Part shown: positions 1-11,014 of the stretch, one piece after another
How the letters are laid out: each line of letters starts with the position of its first letter
Position numbering within the stretch: the stretch's first letter is position 1
From: Austropuccinia psidii
Lineage: Eukaryota; Basidiomycota; Pucciniomycetes; Pucciniales; Sphaerophragmiaceae
Length of the DNA: 64,000 nucleotides
Direction: 5' to 3'
Assembly: GCA_023105745.1 (NCBI GenBank)
Contig: JALGQZ010000011.1
Location: 26,617,975-26,681,974 of the forward strand
Notes under the pieces: model-generated
Told to the model about the DNA's origin: nothing
The model's input: only the letters and a program-made list of their open reading frames with translations
Databases searched by the model: none
Program-made: the position numbers and the translations under genes

Positions 1-450
1 TTATACATTCAAAGCTCTGGTAATTTAAAGCATTATTTTATTTTATGTATTATAAATTATCATTCTCAAAAGCTATAGAAATGAAATTGATATTTTATCT
101 ATAATAATGAAGATTTATTTTAACATATTGAAGGACAATGTTAAAAAAATAATTTCAGGCTCAAGTCACAGCTTTAATTGATTTTCCATATTTTCTTAAA
201 TTAATTTCTTTTGAGCTCATATAAGGTATAGTTTCTAAAGAACTTCATTTATTTTCAGTATATAGCCTCATGCGCTTTATCTTATAGGGTGAGCTACAAA
301 AATAATTTGTAGACTATTGCAGAAAAATCAATATTAATTCTATATTGGGGAGCTTTAAACTAAATTTATAAGAATTATTTGAAAAATTAAGTCAACCAAA
401 AAAGTATATTATAGGATCAATTAAATCAACAATATATCGCTGGCTATCCA
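1..450. other. AT-rich sequence without a recognisable gene
   Basis: No open frame of useful length and no repeat that I could match to the LTR families elsewhere in the window. The recognisable retrotransposon coding sequence starts abruptly after this stretch, so the 5' truncation point of that element lies near position 450. Confidence 0.5.
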
Positions 451-462
451 GTTACACAAAAA

Positions 463-2590
463 ATGCCCTGGTGTGTTGACAGAGTCAAAGCCTCTGGATG
501 TTTGAGACAGGACTTGACCACTGCTCCACTCTTACTGATGCCAGACTTTAAACTGCCTTTTAAACTATATATTGGTGCATCAGGGGATGGGCTGGGTGTT
601 GCACTGCATCAAGTCCATCTTATCAATTATAAACCTATGGAAGGAACCACATGCTTCATATCCAGGAAAATCAAACCAAATGAAGCCAGATATGGAGAAA
701 ATGAAATGGAGTGTTCATTGCCTTGTCTGGGCCTTGGAAAAATTGAATCCATTCCTGGAGGAATGTGTTTTTGAAGTGATAGCAGATTGTACTGCTGTTA
801 AGTCACTTTTCAACATGAAGACACCTAACAAACATATGCTCAGATGGCAAATAGCCATACAATAGTATAGGGGCAGTAAGCATATTGCTCACAAAGATGC
901 AAATATTTATAAAAATGAAGATGGACTAAGCAGATGGCCACTATCAAATAATATTGATAATCCTGCTTATGTACCAGAAGAAGCTTCCCCACAGATCCCC
1001 ATAGAAGGAATCAGTGGTACAGACCTGAACACTACTTTTTTTGAAGAGTTAAGAAACAGTTATACTAAGGATAAGAACTGTAGGACTTTGTGCCAATTAC
1101 TTACTAAGGACTGTAAAGACAATTCTTTGATAAATTTCTGTGATGAGATATGTAAAAAATCAAATAAGAAAGGAAGATTCCACTTACTGGACGGTATAAT
1201 TTACCACAGAACTAAGAATACATATGTAATGACAGTTGTGGACAGGTCCTTAATCAATCTTGTAGTTAAAGAATGCCATGACAGCCCTTTCTCAGGACAT
1301 CTGTCTGAAAACAGAACAAGAGAAAAAATAAAAACTTTCATATGGTAGCCAATGTGGCAGAAAGATGTTGCAGAATGTTGCAAAGCCTGTGACAGATGTC
1401 AAAAAGCAAATCAATCCACTGGCAAAAGACTTGAAAATATGATCAAGATCCAAGAGCCCAGCAGACCTTGGCAAATTCTCCATATGGATTGTGTAACGGG
1501 CCTGCCACCAGGGAGTGATAGAAGTTATAGTCCTTACCTAGTGATTGTTGACAGATTTAGTAGAACTCCAATCTTTCTACCTTGTCACAAGGATGATACC
1601 ACATCAGATACAGCTCTTCTTATATGGACTAGGGTAGTATCATGGACTGACATATTGACAAAAATGATTAGTAAAAGAGATCCCAAATTGACCTCAGCAC
1701 TATTGACAAATCTTCACCAACTATTTGGGACCAAATTATCCTTCTCTACAGCCTACCACCCAAAAGCTGGTGGTCTTGCTGAGAGGATGATCCAAAACTT
1801 GGAATACATGGTAAGAGGATTTTGTGCATATGGCCTTGAATTTAAAGATTGTGATGGATTCAACCATGATTGGTTTATTCTTTTACCAGCACTGGAATTG
1901 GCATATGAGACATCCATTCATGCCAGCACAAATGAAACTCCTGATATTCTAGAAAAAGGATGGAATGCCAAATTACCTGAAGATTCCTTGAGAAAACATT
2001 TGGTTGAGACACATCCTACAGCTGCTAGCTTCAAAGGAATGCTAGACAGAACTAGAAAGCATGCAGTGAGGTGCATGGAACACTCTTTTGAATATGCTAA
2101 GAATAAATGGGAAAAATCACATGCCACTCCATATTTCAAAGTGGAGGATCTAGTACTTGTATCCACAACTAACTTCAATAACATCAAAGAATGTAAAAAG
2201 CTTAAGGAATCCTTTACAGGACCTTTTATCATTAAGGCCCTCCATGGAGAAAATTTTGTTGAAGTAGAATTAGTTCAAGAACTTAGCAATAAGCATCCTA
2301 CATTTCCAGTAAGCTTGATAAAGCCATATAAATGTAGTGATGCTGAAAAATTTCCTTTTAGGAATAAAGTTCCCCAAGTTATACCTCCTATTAGATCATC
2401 TGGTATTAAGAAGATTACCAAAGTTCTCAAATAAAGAAAGTTGAGAACCAATAAAGTAAGGGAATACCTTGTGAGGTACAGTGACCCAACCTGTGAAGAT
2501 GAATGGTTAGCAGAAAAGGACATACCTGAAGCTACTAAACTTCTCAAAAGGTTCAGACACACTAGAAATAACAATATTACAAAGTAATAT
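463..2590 (+). pseudogene. pol: 5'-truncated Ty3/Gypsy pol (RNase H, integrase, chromodomain) of family A
   Basis: The translated pieces follow the family A polyprotein of the copy at 21104-27028, starting at the RT/RNase H junction and running to its C-terminus. In order: RNase H (463-960), the integrase HHCC region (about 1270-1420, H..H then CDRC), the integrase core, a GPF-containing C-terminal part (2217-2225) and a chromodomain-like tail (about 2440-2587). The copy is dead. There is a frameshift near 720, stops at 863-865, 1346-1348 and 2432-2434, the first RNase H Asp is Gly (IGASG for IDASG), and the second integrase Asp is Lys (ISKRDPK for ISDRDPK). The catalytic Glu region (LAERMIQ) survives. 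A purine-rich tract (2599-2610) precedes the LTR at 2611, as expected of a polypurine tract. Gag, protease and most of RT are absent. Confidence 0.9.
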
Positions 2591-2610
2591 TCCTTTTTAG
2601 GGGCAGGGAA

Positions 2611-3422
2611 TGTGAGCCTTAGAGGTATCTTCATATACCCAAAAGACCAAAAATAACAAAATAAGATACAAATATAAATAAAATGAATTTATTTATATGG
2701 TCAAAATAAAAAAAAAATTTAAATACAGGTTTATATACAAAAATAAAGACTTAATTATAATTCAAAATAAAAATTACATTAAATTTTAAAATTATGAAAA
2801 TACATTTTTACTTGAAAAGACTAAGTAAAAATTAATTTTATAATAAAATTCATGAAATTAAAATATTCTTGGTAAAAAGCTACATAAAATATATTATAGC
2901 TTTTTATTCACCAAATCAAAATAAGAAAATTACTTCACCATTGGATTCTTCATAAAAAAATAAGGTGGGGTCACCTCTGAGTAAAGTTTCTGTAACTCAA
3001 CCTAAAAAAACCCTTAATTTAAGCTTATTTAGAGTTGAGTTACAGCAAGTTTACTCAGAGGTGACCCCACCTTATTTTTTATGAAGAATCCAATGGTGAA
3101 TTAATTTTCTTATCTTTAATTATTGGATAAAAATCTATAATATATTTTATGTAACTTTTTACCAAGAATATTTCAATTTCATTAATTTTATTAAAAATTC
3201 ATTATTACTTAGTTTTTTCAAGTAAAAATGTATTTTCATCATTTTAAAATTTAATGTAATTTTTATTTTAAATTATAATTAAATCTTTATCTTTGTATAT
3301 AAATTTTTTTGATATTTCAATTTTTATTTTGACAATATAAATAAATTCATTTTATTTATATTTGTATCTTATTTTGTTATTTGTGGCCTTTTGGGTATAT
3401 GAAAATACCTCTGAGGCTCACA
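2611..3422. repeat. Inverted pair of family A LTR pieces (large fold-back)
   Basis: The first 391 bases (2611-3001) are the beginning of a family A LTR in plus orientation, starting TGTGAGCCTTAGAGG directly after the polypurine tract of the pol fragment. They are followed by a 32-base spacer (3002-3033). Then comes the reverse complement of the same LTR beginning (3034-3422), which ends ...GAGGCTCACA. The arms match closely by eye over their whole length, with small indels. A normal 3' LTR would continue for about 1.4 kb more, so the original 3' LTR was cut and replaced by an inverted copy. RNA across it could form a hairpin of nearly 390 bp. Confidence 0.85.
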
Positions 3423-5400
3423 AGACCCATAAGGTATTATGCCCAAAATTGTTTAATTCCTTTATTATGAGAAGAATTAAGAATCTCACAGTAAGACTGT
3501 ACCTTTTTTAAAATTCTGTTGAAAAAAATTAAATTTAAGCTTATTTAAGCTTAAATTTAAAGTTGCATAAGGTTTATGCAAACTTATCAAGATTTTGATT
3601 GAAATTGAGGTGTTGTTTATATTTACTGAATTGGCTAAAAATTTTACAGACAAAATTTAAATCATGTGTGAGCTCAATTTAAAAGGGTTTAAGGCAATAG
3701 TATGGCTTCAAATAGATAAAATGGAAAAATCCATGCAGAAAGGTGGGACAAAGGAAAAAGACCAAACAGAGCTGGGGTACCCAACTCTTTGCATCTTCAA
3801 GAATTAAATTAAGGCTTCCCACATGTGGATTCTTAACCTTATTGAAACTTTAAGATTAGACTTTTATCCAACCTTAAGGTGTAAACTGGTTTTATCACAA
3901 TTTGAACAGAAATTTCAAGCTGCCAAAGGGTAAATCCCAATATTCAACCTTAAAATCAAGGTTTTAAGAAATTTCAAAGTATAATAAATGTGCAGAAGCT
4001 TGAAGCATTAAGCTGACAAGTATCATAACATTATCAAAATTGAAGTTTTTGTGTGTATTGCTCATTTATGTGGAAAAATGGCAATAAAGTCAAAAATTTA
4101 TTAAGAATGCAATTCTTAATGGATTATCTTTGAAAATTTCATACAACTTACAAATCAATGTATTATGTATCTACATTCAATTTTTAGTATCTTTTTTAGA
4201 AAGGTTTAATCACTAATTAGCCTTGAAATCAAAAATTTCAATTATTCTTAAAGAGAATTAAGATTTCTTTAAAAAGTATTCAAAAATTCAGTTTAAGAGA
4301 TTTTTGCTTGAAGCTCTATTTATAAGCTGTTCATGTGATGAAATTTAGTATGAATAAACTTATTTTATGTTAAAACTTAAAATAATCAATCCAAAAGAGG
4401 AGTAAAGATACTTGGAGTTAAAAATAACACTGGTAACTTTAAATTGGAATTAAAAAAAGTTACCCTAAGTTGGGAACCTTATTTTTAAGCATGATTTTTT
4501 GGTTTTGACCTGAGCACACCCTCTATATTGGTTATGAATCATAGGAGCTGCTATGCAGGCATAAAAAGATCTTAAACATCACTGTTTTTTACAATTAAAA
4601 ATCATTTTTCCAAGCAATTAGACATCTTAAAGAAGTAATATTTTATTAAATATGAAATCTTCTTATTAAAGTATTTTATTTAGTCTTTCATTATTTATTG
4701 ATCTTAAAATCAAAGAATGAAAGTCATAGAAATTGGATTATTGTTGCAATCACCAATATTATATTTTATTATATAAAATTATTGTCTTAACTATCTTTTT
4801 TAATCCAAAAATTCCTCTTAGAACCTGTTACATCTCATTGTATCATAAAGAAGTTGTTTTCAACTACCTAAATATTGATTTTTGGCATGTATTTAACTTA
4901 TAAACATTATTTAATATAATAACTGTTGTTGTTTGACTTGTTGTATCAAAGGAATATTCTAAGTAAGCTTCTTCTAAAAATCTATATCTTTGATATCTAG
5001 TATTATTTTTTTTATATGGAATATTTTTATAAGAATTATCTTCACACAGAGTTTGTCATAATTTCTGTTATAAGTAATACTTATATATTATCTATAATTA
5101 GTTAAATGTTCTTATTTTCCATGTGTAATTGTCTCATTACGAGCTTGAAAATCATTGTTAGAATTGTCAGTGAATACAAAAAGTATAGAATAATTATAAT
5201 TTATCATAATTATTATGATTTTCTATTGTTATTAGATTATTTAATAATAATTAAAATTCCTTTTCTTGTATACTTTTTTTTAAGAATTATATCAAATTTG
5301 TGGTTATAATATTTTATTACACTATATTTTCTACTGAGGATAGTCATAGTACTCTTGATATTTGCTACTATTATCAAGAGTTTCATAGACAAGACTTACA
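3423..5400. other. AT-rich sequence, no gene seen
   Basis: Strongly AT-rich with many homopolymer runs. The only local structure I noted is a short palindrome near 3528-3562 (AAATTTAAGCTTATTTAAGC type). I found no LTR ends, no coding similarity and no tandem array. A 67-codon open frame at 5106-5309 is low-complexity hydrophobic AT translation and is not credible as a gene. Confidence 0.5.
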
Positions 5401-5419
5401 CCCAGGCACTCAATGAGAT

Positions 5420-6003
5420 GGTACATGATGAAACCCCTCCTGTCTCTCCTCAAGCATCCAAATCAAGTTAGAAACCTCAACATGATACAATGGGTGTAGC
5501 TATGATTTATATAATTCCTGAGCCTGAGCCTGAATAATCCACCTCAGATAATGATAAGAGAGGTTTTCTATCCTGAATCTAATAGCTTGGGAATATTTTG
5601 AATTATTATTCTAATATTACTCAAGAGCGATGGAAAAGAAGGCCTGATAATATCAATACTATTTACAAAAATCATTTGAAAAATTTACTGAAAAATTATT
5701 CTGATAAGTTCCTACTTGTTGGTATCGAGGTGATCAGTAAATGGAAGCTTCAAATTTCAGCCTGGCTCAAAGATCTTGAAAATTCAGGTGATTTTCATAT
5801 TAGTGAATGATTATAGATGATGATTTGGATTTGGATTTGTGTAATATACATTGCAATATATAGTATTGGATTTTTCAAGGCAAGAGAAATGGAAGCCTCT
5901 TTAAGAAACAAATTTTGGAATCTAAAATTACTCAAGGAATCAGAAAGCCCTCTTCATAATCTTCTGAAAGCTTAAAACTCCTTCTTCAAAATGGTTCAGA
6001 GCA
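5420..6003 (+). pseudogene. Diverged copy of unrecognised gene segment (paralogue of 36887-37467)
   Basis: This stretch aligns by eye to 36887-37467. It starts at the shared 'catgatgaaacccctcc' and ends at the shared 'aaatggttcagagc'. The best coding trace is 5598-5810, reading NYYSNIT..W then ISAWLKDLE. It corresponds to NYHSNIT..W and MSAWLEDFD in the other copy at 37048-37281. Both copies are broken by stops and indels. I do not recognise the family. Because two copies lie 31 kb apart among mobile elements, it is either a multicopy gene family or part of an undescribed repeat. The family A LTR at 6006 cuts it off on the right. Confidence 0.6.
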
Positions 6004-6005
6004 TT

Positions 6006-7823
6006 TGTGAGCCTTAGAGGTAATTTCATATACCAAAAAGACCACAAATACAAAAATAACATATTAATATAAATAAAATTTATATTATTAAGATAAAAAA
6101 CAAAATATAAATATGAAATTATATTAAAAATAAAAAAATTAATTACAATTTAAAAATAAAAATACATTAAATTTTATAAGTATAAAATGACATTTATACT
6201 TGAAAAAATTAAGTAAAAATGAAATTTTAACAAAATTGTGAAAAAATAAACAGATTTGGAAAAAAGTTAAATAAAAATTACTATAACTTTTTATCCATTA
6301 AATAAACATATAAAAATTATTTCACCATTGGATTCCTCATAAAAAATTAGGTGGGGTCACCTTTGAGTGAAATTCTTGTAACTCAACTCTAAATAAGCTT
6401 AAATTAAGTTTTTAATATTTTCAATACAAAAGTTGAAAATCCTCAAAAACCTAATCTAATTCACACCACATGTGGTGTTAACCATCAATTTTTGTGTTAA
6501 AATTGGGGTGTTGTGTTTAGTTTAGAAGTTATGAGGAATTGAAGTATTTTCAATTGAATTCAATTGAAATGTCAAAATGTGCACGTGTATTACATAAGTG
6601 AACTTTTATTTACATATGAGGTGTCAATTATTACTGTATTTTACTGTACAATTCAATTGAATTACATATGTAAATTATAAGTATAATACATGATGAGGAA
6701 TTAAAGGAAAAATAAATTGGAAAGAATAAATTTGGGGGGGAAAAGGAACTCCAGCTCTAAGGAGGAGCTAGACCCCCAAAATCCTTGCTGACAAGCGTGG
6801 GATGTCAAAATTTACGCAAAAGTTCATCACTTTTGGCCTGGAATTGAGTTACAGCGTCTGTGGACTCAATTGATGATGAGGTTTTGATACCAACTGGGGT
6901 AGTTTTAGCTGTTGCCAAGAGGGTAAAACTACCCTTAAGATAAAACCATCATAGTAAAAACAGTTTTAACTGGTTTCTACGCCTCTGAAACACATTCTGA
7001 CGTGCTTTGAAGGCTCTAGGCCTGGTATTGCTATAGTAATGGCTGATTTAAGGGTCTAAAATGGCTAAAAATGGCTTAAACCAGCCCTTTTTGGTCTAAA
7101 CTAGGGTTCAATTATGCCATAATTGGCTTTTCTGTTGTTAGACTGTTTTTCACGACTTACAAGAGTAAATTTTACTTTTGGAGTAAGAAAATTGATGGCT
7201 ATAAAAGAATGTCTTCTTTGCCCCACTTTTCTCTTCATGTTAGAATCTTTTCCTTTTATAATTAGTTTAAACATTGTTAAACCAATCAATAAAAGATTCC
7301 AACCACCTTTTTTAAGTAATTTTAAACGTTCTAACCACGTGAAAAAATCATTATAATCTTTGTTTTTAACTCTTATAATCATCTTTACCCCTGAACCACC
7401 CCAAAAGTGAATTAAAGCATCTTTCATCACTGTAAATTTGTCACTTTGTTTCCAAATTCACTCTGGTCACTTTTGGGCGTGTTTTCTCTTTAATATTCTT
7501 TTTAAAGACTTTGCTCTTTAAGTAATTGCTTGCAGTTCTTTTCCAAATTAATTCCAATTGAAATTTCTCTTGAAGAAAGTTCTTTTGAAGCCTTAAAATA
7601 TCTCTTGTAGAGTATTTTTTGGATAAGTTTCTATTGTTGGTAAAACAATAAATTCTATAATATTATTGTTTTATACTAATAAAGTTATAAACAATAAAGT
7701 TGGCGTGCTTTCTCTTAAAAATAATATCTCTTACTATTTTTAATTGAATTTTTACCTTATACAAATTTTGAGGACAGGAAAAGTACTTGATTTTTAATCA
7801 AAGTTTCATATCCACACCTTACA
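6006..7823 (+). mobile_element. Family A LTR, complete, with mismatched flanks
   Basis: Starts TGTGAGCCTTAGAGG and ends CCACACCTTACA, 1818 bp, co-linear with the reverse-oriented family A LTRs at 17907-19743 and 27501-29328. The flanking pentamers differ (GCATT at 6001-6005, AGCTT at 7824-7828), so it is not a simple solo LTR. The left flank is the unrecognised gene segment and the right flank is the middle of a family B LTR. That is the expected product of recombination between two family A LTRs inserted at different places, with loss of everything between. The 77- and 109-codon open frames inside it are LTR sequence, not genes. Confidence 0.85.
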
Positions 7824-8650
7824 AGCTTTGAGACTTGACAATTGAATGAATGAATGAACTGCCTCTTGAGTTCCTTGAGAATGGTGGAACAGTATTGCCT
7901 TGGAGGAATACTGTGAATGAAATTATCCAATGACGTCTTGATGGCGTGATTGGTCTTTGACGCTGAAACACTTGCTCTTGAGCCTTGATGAGTCCTCTGA
8001 ATGATTGGGTGCCTTGATGACGTGATGATATGTTGGAATATTGACATGACCATTTGATATTACCACCATTGAATTTTGGTTGAAAAATGATTCATAATGA
8101 TATATAACATCATTTATGGCATATTGGTTCATTGGAAAGAAGATTACATACAAAGGTCTTGAGATGGAAAGACAGAGGGGAAAAAGATGAATGTGATGGC
8201 TTCAGAGCTTGGGAAGGTGTTTCTGGGTCCTTTGGGGGCTTTTGGCCACTTTTGGGTTCTGAGCCAAGAACTGGCCCAAAGGGCGGGAAAGTGTCTTTTG
8301 GACACTTTGCGTCAAAGCGCGCAAAAATGCGCAAATGCGCAAAGTGCGCAAAAAGTGCGCAAATGCGCATCATGAGCCCAAATGGCCAAAAACAGCCATT
8401 TGGGCCATTTCCCCTGGTTTTGAGGGAAATGACCAGAAATACCCAATTGGGCACAAATTGCCACTATGGCTTCTGGATTGAGGTGAAGGGCCATGAAAGC
8501 CCCAAAAGACAAATGGCCATAAATGGTCCATAAGATGATGATGTGGCCATATTGGCTACTGGTGATGGATATGGCCAATTGGCCATAAAAGGACTGTGGC
8601 TTGATATGCCATACGGAGATCCAAGGAGGTGAATTGCCATGGTTGTGACA
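7824..8650 (-). repeat. Family B 3' LTR, truncated
   Basis: Co-linear with the corresponding part of 14721-16152 and ending ...GGTTGTGACA at 8650. In element orientation this is the LTR start TGTCACAACC, directly after the polypurine tract. It contains a short tandem array of GCGCAAA motifs at 8316-8370 and many TGGCCA hexamers. The roughly 600 bases that should lie left of 7824 are replaced by the family A LTR. Several 60-138-codon open frames on both strands overlap here; they are LTR sequence and are not annotated as genes. Confidence 0.88.
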
Positions 8651-9480
8651 GTACCCCCCACCTTGAGATGGTGATCTCCTGAGCACCAATACAAGGTGAA
8701 TCCTGTTGAGGATATTGGAAAGGATTGAGAGTGGGATAGAGGAAAGTTCTTTTAAGAGGAAAATAAATAATAACTGATATTAAAAATTGGTCATATGATG
8801 CAGGACTTGCTTGATCTTCTTTTGAGATTGGCTTCATGGTTGATGATGTTGTAATGAATGAATATTCTTTGAGATGAATTTTTGATATGATAAAATGAAA
8901 ATGAAAATAAAAGAAAGAGAAAATAGAAAAGAAAAATGAATTGAATCTTGAGGAGTTTCCAATCTTCATCACGGAGGTTGATAACTGATTTTGAGATTGG
9001 CCAAGGACCTGGAAAGAGAAATTTGATACCAGGTGATCACAAAGTGGCCAAGGTGATGTTTTGAAAAGATTTTAGACCCCTCAGGGAAGTGCACACCAGG
9101 TGAGGAACTTACCTTTGGTAGTTACCACTCCTGCCAGTGCCATAAAAACAAAAAAAAATGTTGAAGGAATGAATTTGAATTTGGAAGTCTTGGAAATGAA
9201 TTGAAAAGTTAATGCCCCATTGTCCCAAGTGAAAAGGGCCATAAGATCGGAAATGAAGTTGAAAGCCATCCCAAAGATCTGTGTCCAAAATTGCGAAGTG
9301 CTCACAGAAGGGCCAAGGTGATGCTTACAACAAAAAGGAGAGTAGAATACCCCTAAAGGTGCATACCAGAAGTGGGACTTACTTTTGGTAATTCCTCTCC
9401 CCACCAAGCACCATAATGAATCAAGCTTTTGAAGAATTGGGCCCAGGCTTGTCAGGATATAATTAATGAAAATCTTTGAC
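8651..9480 (-). other. Element B 3' noncoding region: polypurine tract and 270-bp direct repeat
   Basis: Immediately next to the LTR, the minus strand reads AAGGTGGGGGGTAC (8651-8664), a good polypurine tract. Farther in lie two diverged direct repeat copies with a 270-base offset. One is around 9040-9150 (GTGCACACCAGG, ACTTACCTTTGGTA), the other around 9310-9420 (GTGCATACCAGA, ACTTACTTTTGGTA). A 163-codon minus-strand open frame at 9081-9572 crosses them, but it runs in a different frame from pol and shows no domain, so I do not call it. Confidence 0.65.
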
Positions 9481-9484
9481 AAGT

Positions 9485-11014
9485 TCAGTGCAATTCTTGA
9501 GGTTTTTTGGTTGTTTCCCAAGTGGATCTTTCTGGGTCTTGACTGAAACCTTTCCATTCCACAAAATACCATAATTTTCCTCTCTTAAGCTTTGACTCCA
9601 GTATTTGAGAGACTTCCCATTCCTCTTCTTCTTCAATGATGATTGGAGGAGGAGGATCTTGATGCCGATATGGGATTGTTGATGTCTTGACTGGTTCTAA
9701 GAGTGAAATATGGGAGATTGGGTGGATGGACTTCCATTGAGATGGGAGCTTGAGGTGGTAGGCATGAGTGCTGACTTTCTTCAAGATTGGAAAAGGACCC
9801 AACCATATTTCAGACAGTTTTTTGGTGGGTCTAGTTGATTTGATGTTCTTGGAAGAAAGCCATACCATGTCACCAGGATTGAAAACAGGTGGACTTGCTC
9901 TACTTTTATCTGCATACCCCTTAAACCTGTTTATGGCAACTTCAAGTTCTCTCTTGACATCTTGCTGTACTGATTGGATTGTGGTTGATAACTTTCCAGA
10001 AGGAGTATCTTGAGTAATGTGAACTGAGTCAAAATGTGGATCTCTTCCATAAACAGTGAAAAATGGTGGTTGTTTTGTTGAAGAGTGGTCAGAGTTATTG
10101 TGGGCAAATTCAGCCAGAGGGAGCCAGGTGTTCCAATAATCTTGATGGTAACTGACATACATCCAAAGGTACTTTTCTAGTATTTGATTTACCCTCTCTG
10201 TCTGTCCATAAGTTTCTGGATGATAAGCAGTTGACAGATCTCTTGAAATCTCGAGCTACTGACAAAGATTGGTCCAAAAAGAAGAAACAAAAGGACAACC
10301 TCTATCACTAACAATGCTTTAAGGAAGGCCATGCTTTGAGAAAATATTCTTGATGAATAAATGGGCCAAATCTAATGAAGTTATTGAAGACATTGTTGGA
10401 ATAAAAACTTCCATCTTTGAGAATCTGTCCACTATGACAATTATTGAGTCAAAGGAATTGGACAGTGGCAATTGAGTGATGAAATCTATTGAAAGACAAA
10501 TCCAAGGACCATTTCGAATTGGAAGAGGTTTGAGGAGGCCAAACTTCTTGTGGTGAATATTTTTATTTCTTGAACACTGTTGACAGGATGAGACATAATC
10601 CTTTATGAATTGAGTCATGCTGGACCAGTGGAAATCCCGCTTGACAAGTCTGAGAGTCTTCTCTTGGCCAGGGTGTCCAGCTAGAGGAGACTCATGCCTT
10701 TTTTGAAGTATGCTGAGTTGAATTGTGGGGTCATTTGGGACCACCACCCAATCTTTTAACAAAAGAAGTTGGGAAGAGGAATCAAGAGAATAATCTTGGA
10801 AAGATTTACCTTTACCCAAATCTTGAAGGATACTTCTATATTGAGAATCTTGCCATAATGGCTTCTGAATTGATTCAATCAAATTTGAAAATGCTTTCAC
10901 CTTGACTGCAAAGAATTTTGAGGCTTGAATTTCATCTTGGTTGATTATTTTTTGATAATTCATTGGATCTTGCTGATGAAATGTTCCCCCCTCTCTGGGT
11001 AAACGTCGTCCCAA
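9485..11014 (-). pseudogene. pol: Element B integrase with C-terminal chromodomain
   Basis: The frame from 11014 carries the zinc-binding HHCC region (HESPLAGHPG ... CQQCSRNK) and the start of the integrase core (SIDFITQLP). It stops at a nonsense codon just before the SDRG motif at 10317-10319. The core continues in other frames (10110-10298) through SDRGCPF and TAYHPET..QTERVN, so there is at least one frameshift and another stop. From 10162 the C-terminal part is open to 9485: a GDMVWLSSKNI motif, an LGPF segment, then an acidic run and a chromodomain (EWEVSQILESK, LWYFVEWKGF, STWE). Chromodomain integrases of this type direct insertion into marked chromatin. This copy cannot make an intact enzyme. 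Confidence 0.9.

Noticed and set aside
7101..7430. 109-codon minus-strand frame with basic residues
   Set aside because: Inside the family A LTR; equivalent positions in other copies contain stops.
8110..8694. Several overlapping 62-133-codon open frames on both strands
   Set aside because: They lie in the family B LTR, recur in the other LTR-B copies with shifts and stops, and have the low-complexity look of LTR sequence.
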